11,140 bases of DNA, taken from contig CAKQVW010000059.1 in NCBI GenBank assembly GCA_934277865.1, positions 1 to 11,140 of the forward strand, in the 5' to 3' direction. Shown here one piece after another: positions 7,218-11,140 of the stretch. Within the stretch, counting starts at the first letter, position 1. Each line of letters opens with the position of its first letter. The translations under genes and the position numbers were made by a program. A model generated the notes under the pieces. It made no database searches. It saw nothing but the letters and a program-made list of their open reading frames with translations, and had not been told where the DNA came from. The DNA is from an uncultured Pseudobdellovibrionaceae bacterium. Lineage in GTDB: Bacteria > Bdellovibrionota > Bdellovibrionia > Bdellovibrionales > JAMPXM01.

Positions 7218-8384
7218 TTAGCTCAGTTCGATTTTTGCGATCGTCTGAAGCTGCATGTTCGATGTGCCCTCATAGATCTGGCCGATCTTAGCGTCGCGCC
7301 AGAATTTCTCGACGGGATATTCCTTCGTGAATCCATTTCCGCCGTAGAGGTCGATGGCCAGCGACGTGATCTTTTCCGCCGCACGAGACGCGTACAATTT
7401 TGCGATGGCCGCCTCTTCGATAAACGGCAGGCCCGCGTCCTTCAGACGAGCGGCGTTGTAGACCAAGAGACGAGCTGCCTCGAGCTGCACACGCATCTCG
7501 GCCAATTGAAACTGAACCCCTTGGAATTCGGCGATCACTTTGCCAAACTGCTCGCGAGTTTTGATATACGAGCGAGTGGCCTCGTAAGCACCTTGCGCGA
7601 TCCCAACCATCTGGGCGCCGATTCCGATGCGACCTTCGTTTAAGGTTTCGATCGCGATCTTGTAGCCCTTTCCGACTTCACCCAAGATGTTGTCTTTTGG
7701 AACTTCGCAGTTCTCAAACAAGAGTTCACAAGTGGAGCTCGCGCGAATGCCAAGTTTGTCTTCTTTCTTGCCGACGGTGAAACCCTTGAACGATTTCTCG
7801 ACGATGAATGCGGTGATCCCTTTGTAACCCAATGCTGGATTGATATTCGCAAAGCAGATGAACACCGACGCTTCTTTGCCGTTTGTGATCCAGAGCTTCG
7901 ATCCGTTTAAGACCCACTTGTCGCCTTTGTCTTCAGCGCGGAGTTTCAAGGCAAACGCGTCCGAGCCCGAAGTGCTCTCCGAGAGGCAGTAAGCGCCGAC
8001 CCATTCGCGAGCCAATTTTGGAAGGTACTTTTCTTTGATGGCGTCCGACCCAAACCGAAGGAACGCGTTGGTGACGAGCGTGTTTTGCACATCCATCAAG
8101 ACCGAAATCGAACCGTCGACACGTGCCAGTTCTTCGACAGCCAAGCAAGCCATGGTGAAGCTGCCGCCGGTGCCGCCGTATTTTTCAGGCGATTCGACGC
8201 CCATCAGTCCCATTTCAAAGAGCTTCGGCAGAAGGCTTGGCTCAAGTTGAGCGGCTTCGTCCATTTTGGAAACGAGAGGTTTGATCTCCGCTTCGGCGAA
8301 CGTGCGCACAGCGTCGCGAAACGCGAGTTCATCTTCGCTAAGTGTGGTCAGAGCCGGGCGAGCGGAATCGAGAGCTTGTGACAT
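7218..8384 (-). CDS. Short/branched-chain acyl-CoA dehydrogenase
   Basis: FAD-dependent cytosolic enzyme that introduces the alpha,beta double bond into short acyl-CoAs and passes electrons to electron-transfer flavoprotein. The 388 residues match the usual length. Family signature CLSESTSGSD is at 133-142, NGSKLWITNG at 160-169, KLGIRASSTCELLFEN at 210-225, NEGRIGIGAQ at 249-258, and the C-terminal signature from GGNGFTKEYPVEKFWRDAKI (348-367) to the catalytic Glu372 in IYEGTSN. The wording of the 140-260 segment and the location of the Glu resemble 2-methylbutyryl/isobutyryl-type (ACADSB-like) enzymes more than the long-chain types; exact substrate is inferred. The start is firm: GGAGG (8390-8394) stands five bases upstream. 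A sigma70-like promoter precedes it. Nearby icmF and the divergent B12 subunit suggest a role in branched-chain (valine or isoleucine) or butyryl-CoA breakdown. Confidence 0.94.
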   Translation of the reverse strand: MSQALDSARPALTTLSEDELAFRDAVRTFAEAEIKPLVSKMDEAAQLEPSLLPKLFEMGLMGVESPEKYGGTGGSFTMACLAVEELARVDGSISVLMDVQNTLVTNAFLRFGSDAIKEKYLPKLAREWVGAYCLSESTSGSDAFALKLRAEDKGDKWVLNGSKLWITNGKEASVFICFANINPALGYKGITAFIVEKSFKGFTVGKKEDKLGIRASSTCELLFENCEVPKDNILGEVGKGYKIAIETLNEGRIGIGAQMVGIAQGAYEATRSYIKTREQFGKVIAEFQGVQFQLAEMRVQLEAARLLVYNAARLKDAGLPFIEEAAIAKLYASRAAEKITSLAIDLYGGNGFTKEYPVEKFWRDAKIGQIYEGTSNMQLQTIAKIELS

Positions 8385-8488
8385 GAAGTCCTCCGTAAGA
8401 CATGGTTGCGGTGACGTTTTAACTCGTAGTAGTTTTGCGTCAAGTCGGGAATCAAAAACGACATGCGGGCCTTTCGGGGTCGAGAAAG
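8385..8488. other. Divergent regulatory region
   Basis: 104 bases separate the divergent dehydrogenase and B12-subunit genes. It holds the minus-strand promoter and ribosome binding site described separately. On the plus strand I see no good -35/-10 pair, only the weak purine run GAGAAAG directly before ATG 8489. Shared control of both genes is plausible from the layout. Confidence 0.5.
8416..8443 (-). promoter_or_regulatory. Probable sigma70-type promoter of the acyl-CoA dehydrogenase gene
   Basis: On the minus strand TTGACG (8443-8438) and TAAAAC (8421-8416) are separated by 16 bases, a good -35 and a weaker -10. The gene's ribosome binding site lies about 20 bases further on. A broken palindrome (TGACG 8412-8416, AACT 8421-8424, AGTT 8431-8434, CGTCA 8438-8442) covers both boxes and could be an operator. 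Confidence 0.5.
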
Positions 8489-8899
8489 ATGACTATGGGA
8501 TCGGAAAAACAAGTTTATCGCGTGTTGATCGCAAAACCGGGACTAGATGGGCATGACCGCGGAGCCAAAGTGGTGGCTCGAGGCTTAAGGGATTCCGGGT
8601 TCGAAGTGATCTACACCGGTCTTCACCAGACCCCCGAGATGGTTGTGCAGGCCGCCTTGCAAGAAGACGTCGACATTGTCGGGCTCTCGATTTTATCGGG
8701 TGCGCATTTGCCGCTGGTGCACGCCATTCAAGAGCGCATGCAAGAGTTGAAATTGGAAAAACCGATCTTCGTTGGCGGCATTATTCCGCCCGACGATGCC
8801 GCGACTTTGACCAGTCGGGGTGTCGCAGCGGTTTTTGGTCCTGGCTCTTCGATTCAAGAAATCTCAGACCGGATCCGCCAAATTCTTGGAGGAGCTTAA
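8489..8899 (+). CDS. Stand-alone B12-binding subunit of an acyl-CoA mutase (methylmalonyl-CoA mutase small subunit type)
   Basis: A 136-residue Rossmann-like cobalamin domain of the separate small subunit class, which docks onto a mutase large subunit encoded by another gene. All three signature pieces are present: DxHxxG as D20-G-H22-D-R-G25 (H22 replaces dimethylbenzimidazole as cobalt ligand), SxL at 67-69 (GLSILSGAH) and GG at 96-97. The opening KPGLDGHDRGAKVVARGLRD is typical of methylmalonyl-CoA mutase domains and unlike the DGHDAS of IcmF in this window, so it is not a copy of that domain. ATG 8495 is an alternative start two codons on. No large subunit is in the window; IcmF does not need it. 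It is divergent from the dehydrogenase gene and one base ahead of the next gene. The family could also be serving a 2-hydroxyisobutyryl- or ethylmalonyl-type mutase; the sequence of this domain alone does not decide that. Confidence 0.92.
   Translation: MTMGSEKQVYRVLIAKPGLDGHDRGAKVVARGLRDSGFEVIYTGLHQTPEMVVQAALQEDVDIVGLSILSGAHLPLVHAIQERMQELKLEKPIFVGGIIPPDDAATLTSRGVAAVFGPGSSIQEISDRIRQILGGA
8888..8894 (+). promoter_or_regulatory. Strong ribosome binding site deciding GTG 8901
   Basis: GGAGGAG lies six bases before GTG 8901, within the last codons of the B12-subunit gene. It settles the start of the barrel-like gene at GTG 8901 rather than the upstream in-frame GTG at 8820, and implies translational coupling. 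Confidence 0.75.
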
Positions 8900-8900
8900 A

Positions 8901-9707
8901 GTGCGGCTGTTGAAGGCAAAGCTGATTCGGGCGCACGTGATGACGAGTCTCGTCTTGCTGGCCGTGCTTGGTACAAGTTTTCCGGCTGAGGCGCGCAGCA
9001 GTTTTCTGGAAAATCTGGGCCAAGGCATGGTGCGTAAAGCGGATGAGAAATATCAGTCACGCTGGACGCTTGCCGACTGGTTTGAAACTCAGCGAAAGAC
9101 ACGTCTTCAGGACATGTGGCTCGCCGGAAACCGGGGCGAGGATATTTACGATTTTGGCTTCGGTGGAAGTTTCGGCACAGTTTCGATTTTTTCGAACGGC
9201 TCGACAACCAAGACAGACGAAGTTGAGGGCCGTTCGGCCTATGTCTTGGCGTACGCCACCTTGGTTGGAATCGAAGCGCGTTACTGGGATTTTGCGCATT
9301 CTCAAGCGGGATCGCCTGAGGCCGAGCATGGTTGGCGGGTTGCGTTGGCAGTCCGTTTGATAGGGGACTCTCAGCAAAACACCAATCTGACCCTTTATGG
9401 AGGCTCTAGCTATCTACAAGACGGCACGGGCGACATCGCCAGAGCGCCCTTTGCTGGCGCGCGCGCCACGCTGTATCTGACCAAAGCATTTGGAATCGAT
9501 GCGGCTTACGACTACCGGTTTGCGACAACGACGGAATTGGGTGCCGAACTTGAGGGGCGCCGCCTCGAGGCGGGTGTGTTTTTGGACTTCGCGTTTTTGC
9601 GACTGTTTGGTGTCGGAACGTGGGATTCAAGAGTGCGGAAATTTCAGGCGATTTCGTCTGAACGAAACCGAGAATCGATCGACGCCGGGTTGAAGCTTTT
9701 CTTTTGA
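8901..9707 (+). CDS. Outer-membrane beta-barrel-like protein, unknown function
   Basis: A 268-residue protein not assigned to a known family. Residues 1-31 form a signal peptide: basic MRLLKAKLIR, a hydrophobic core at about 14-24, and cleavage expected after AEA (29-31). The mature chain alternates small/polar with hydrophobic or aromatic residues in several stretches (SAYVLAYATLVGIEARYW, about 112-129; WRVALAVRLIG, 145-155; NLTLYGGSSYL, 162-172; ATLYLTKAFGIDAAYDY, 189-205; RLEAGVFLDFAFLRLFGVG, 221-239) and ends in LKLFF, an aromatic C-terminus as recognised by the BAM machinery. This suggests a small outer-membrane barrel of perhaps eight to ten strands. It starts one base after the B12-subunit stop and ends 18 bases before the peptidase gene, so the three are likely co-transcribed. 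Ligand or role cannot be read from the sequence. Confidence 0.8.
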   Translation: MRLLKAKLIRAHVMTSLVLLAVLGTSFPAEARSSFLENLGQGMVRKADEKYQSRWTLADWFETQRKTRLQDMWLAGNRGEDIYDFGFGGSFGTVSIFSNGSTTKTDEVEGRSAYVLAYATLVGIEARYWDFAHSQAGSPEAEHGWRVALAVRLIGDSQQNTNLTLYGGSSYLQDGTGDIARAPFAGARATLYLTKAFGIDAAYDYRFATTTELGAELEGRRLEAGVFLDFAFLRLFGVGTWDSRVRKFQAISSERNRESIDAGLKLFF

Positions 9708-9725
9708 TCCGCTACGACTAGAGGG

Positions 9726-11140
9726 ATGAAAAAACTCTCTTCGCTTTTTGCATGTGCTCAAATCACGGCCCTCAGTTTTTTGACGTCTGCTCTTTTGCCT
9801 TGGTCCGTGGCCACCGCACACGGTTTGCACGAACAGGCTCCTAAAAAAACGAATGGCACAACGACTGACAAAACGGCAAACGCGGCCAAGGCGGCCAGCG
9901 CGTCGCAGCTGTCGACGGCCACGCCAGAGGTGATCCGCAAAATTCGTCAGCTGACCTTCGAAGGTCCTCGCGCTGGTGAAGGCTATTTCAGTCACGACGG
10001 GAAATTGCTGATTTATCAAAGCGAGCGGCTGGCAGAAAATCCGTTTTACCAGATCTTCCTCCTCAACCGAGAAACCGGCACCACGGCGATGTTGTCTCCC
10101 GGTCATGGCAAGACGACGTGCGCGTGGGTGCATCCGTCCAAAGAGAAGGCTCTCTTCTCCAGCACGCATCTCGATCCGAAAGTGAAAGAAAAAACTGCGA
10201 AGGAGTTTGAAGAGCGAAAAAATCCCGTCAAGGGCAAGTACTCGTGGAGCTTTGACGAGACCTTTGACATTTTTGAGGCCCCAATTGCCGCCGCAGTCAA
10301 ATCGGGTGGGTCGGTCTCGGAAAAGAGTCTGAAACGTCTGACAAAAGAGCTGGGCTACGATGCGGAGGCAAGTTATTCGCCAAACGGTTTGAAGATCGCA
10401 TTTGCCTCGAACCGCGCAGGCTATAGCGAGACGCTATCGGCGGAAGAAAAAAAGATCTTCGACCAGGATCCGTCCTACATGATGGACCTCTATCTCATGA
10501 ACGCCGACGGCTCGAACGTCGAGCGCCTGACCACGGCGCGTGGTTATGACGGTGGACCATTTTTCTCAGCTGACGGCACCAAACTCACGTGGCGCCGGTT
10601 TGCACCAAACGGGCAGTATGCAGAGATCATGGTGATGGATCTCAAAACGCGCAAAGAAACGCAGCTCACGAGCTGGAAAGCCATGAGTTGGGCGCCATTT
10701 TTTCATCCATCTGGCGACTACGTGATCTTCACGTCGAACAAACTTGGCTATTCCAACTTCGAGCTTTTCATCGTCGACACCGAGGGAAAAGGCGAGCCCG
10801 TTCGTGTTTCGCACTTGGACGGATTTGATGGGCTCCCGGTGTTTTTGCCAAATGGTCGCGAGATCTCTTGGACGAGACGAGATGAAAAAGGGGAATCCCA
10901 GATTTATCTCGCAGAATGGGATGATGGTTTAGCTCGCGAGCTTTTGGGCACAAGCCGTCAGGCACCGGTGCTGTCTGAGCTTTCGCGCGAGGTTCGTGTT
11001 GAGGATTTGAAAACGTGGGTCTCGTACTTGGCGAGTCCGGCGCTGAAGGGGCGTCGTCCGGGATCTCCGGAAGAACGGCAGTACAGCGAGGCCATCGGAA
11101 AGTCCATGCGCGCCATGGGATTGGAGCCACTATTTGGCAA
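9726..11140 (+). CDS. Secreted TolB-like beta-propeller fused to M28-family metallopeptidase (truncated by the window end)
   Basis: At least 471 residues, open at the right edge. Signal peptide 1-31 (MKKL, hydrophobic core, ATA then H32) is followed by an Ala/Thr/Lys linker (about 35-65). Five TolB/PD40-type propeller blades are visible by their SxDG or SPNG turns and the following strands: about 88-115, 216-261 (LYLMNADGSNVERLT), 278-306, 325-352 (FTSNKLG.SNFELF) and 371-399. From about 427 a new domain begins; LASPALKGRRPGS (435-447) and the following helix are typical of the N-terminal edge of M28 aminopeptidases, whose metal-binding residues would lie beyond the window. The product is probably a periplasmic or surface peptidase acting on peptides. 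The ribosome binding site is odd: GAGGG (9721-9725) abuts the ATG with no normal spacing, though no other start fits the signal peptide. It is the third gene after the B12 subunit and barrel. The M28 call rests on about 45 residues. Confidence 0.85.
   Translation, partial: MKKLSSLFACAQITALSFLTSALLPWSVATAHGLHEQAPKKTNGTTTDKTANAAKAASASQLSTATPEVIRKIRQLTFEGPRAGEGYFSHDGKLLIYQSERLAENPFYQIFLLNRETGTTAMLSPGHGKTTCAWVHPSKEKALFSSTHLDPKVKEKTAKEFEERKNPVKGKYSWSFDETFDIFEAPIAAAVKSGGSVSEKSLKRLTKELGYDAEASYSPNGLKIAFASNRAGYSETLSAEEKKIFDQDPSYMMDLYLMNADGSNVERLTTARGYDGGPFFSADGTKLTWRRFAPNGQYAEIMVMDLKTRKETQLTSWKAMSWAPFFHPSGDYVIFTSNKLGYSNFELFIVDTEGKGEPVRVSHLDGFDGLPVFLPNGREISWTRRDEKGESQIYLAEWDDGLARELLGTSRQAPVLSELSREVRVEDLKTWVSYLASPALKGRRPGSPEERQYSEAIGKSMRAMGLEPLFG

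Noticed and set aside
9627..10169. Minus-strand open frame of 180 codons under the start of the propeller-peptidase gene
   Set aside because: Antisense to a clear signal peptide and propeller blade; no support of its own.

Overview
The window is dense bacterial coding DNA of moderate GC, with nine genes, almost no intergenic space and several start/stop overlaps. Two closely linked prepilin genes, one with a C-terminal array of CxxPWG cysteine-rich repeats, together with several exported proteins and B12-dependent acyl-CoA metabolism, suggest a Gram-negative of the Bdellovibrionota / former deltaproteobacterial type. This assignment is inferred from protein style only; no marker gene is present.

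Layout. (1) 131-4684, plus strand: icmF, encoding a fused B12-domain/G-protein/mutase; then a small ankyrin-repeat lipoprotein; then a pyroglutamyl-peptidase I with an intact catalytic triad. These three are translationally coupled (7-nt gap, then a 4-nt overlap). (2) 4702-8384, minus strand, convergent with block 1 (17-nt gap): a short/branched-chain acyl-CoA dehydrogenase (8384-7218), then two prepilin-like genes (7133-6387 and 6390-4702) that overlap by 4 nt. (3) 8489-11140, plus strand, divergent from block 2 across a 104-bp promoter region: a stand-alone B12-binding mutase small subunit, an outer-membrane beta-barrel-like protein, and a secreted TolB-propeller/M28-peptidase fusion that runs off the window end.

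How the genes fit together. IcmF carries Gln where methylmalonyl-CoA mutase has its carboxylate-binding Arg, so it should interconvert isobutyryl-CoA and n-butyryl-CoA. The acyl-CoA dehydrogenase resembles the 2-methyl-branched short-chain type and could oxidise the same substrates. The separate small subunit is a second, different B12 domain whose catalytic subunit is not in the window. These three form a scattered branched-chain acyl-CoA theme. The rest of the locus concerns the cell envelope: lipoprotein, pilin-like proteins, barrel and secreted peptidase.

The most notable items are the four-repeat array, in which two of the three cysteine spacings are invariant and the third varies; the orphan B12 subunit close to an enzyme that already contains its own B12 domain; and an 11-bp-arm inverted repeat enclosing the first prepilin start codon. 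I found no CRISPR, tRNA, rRNA, insertion sequence, phage gene or wholly new multi-gene system.
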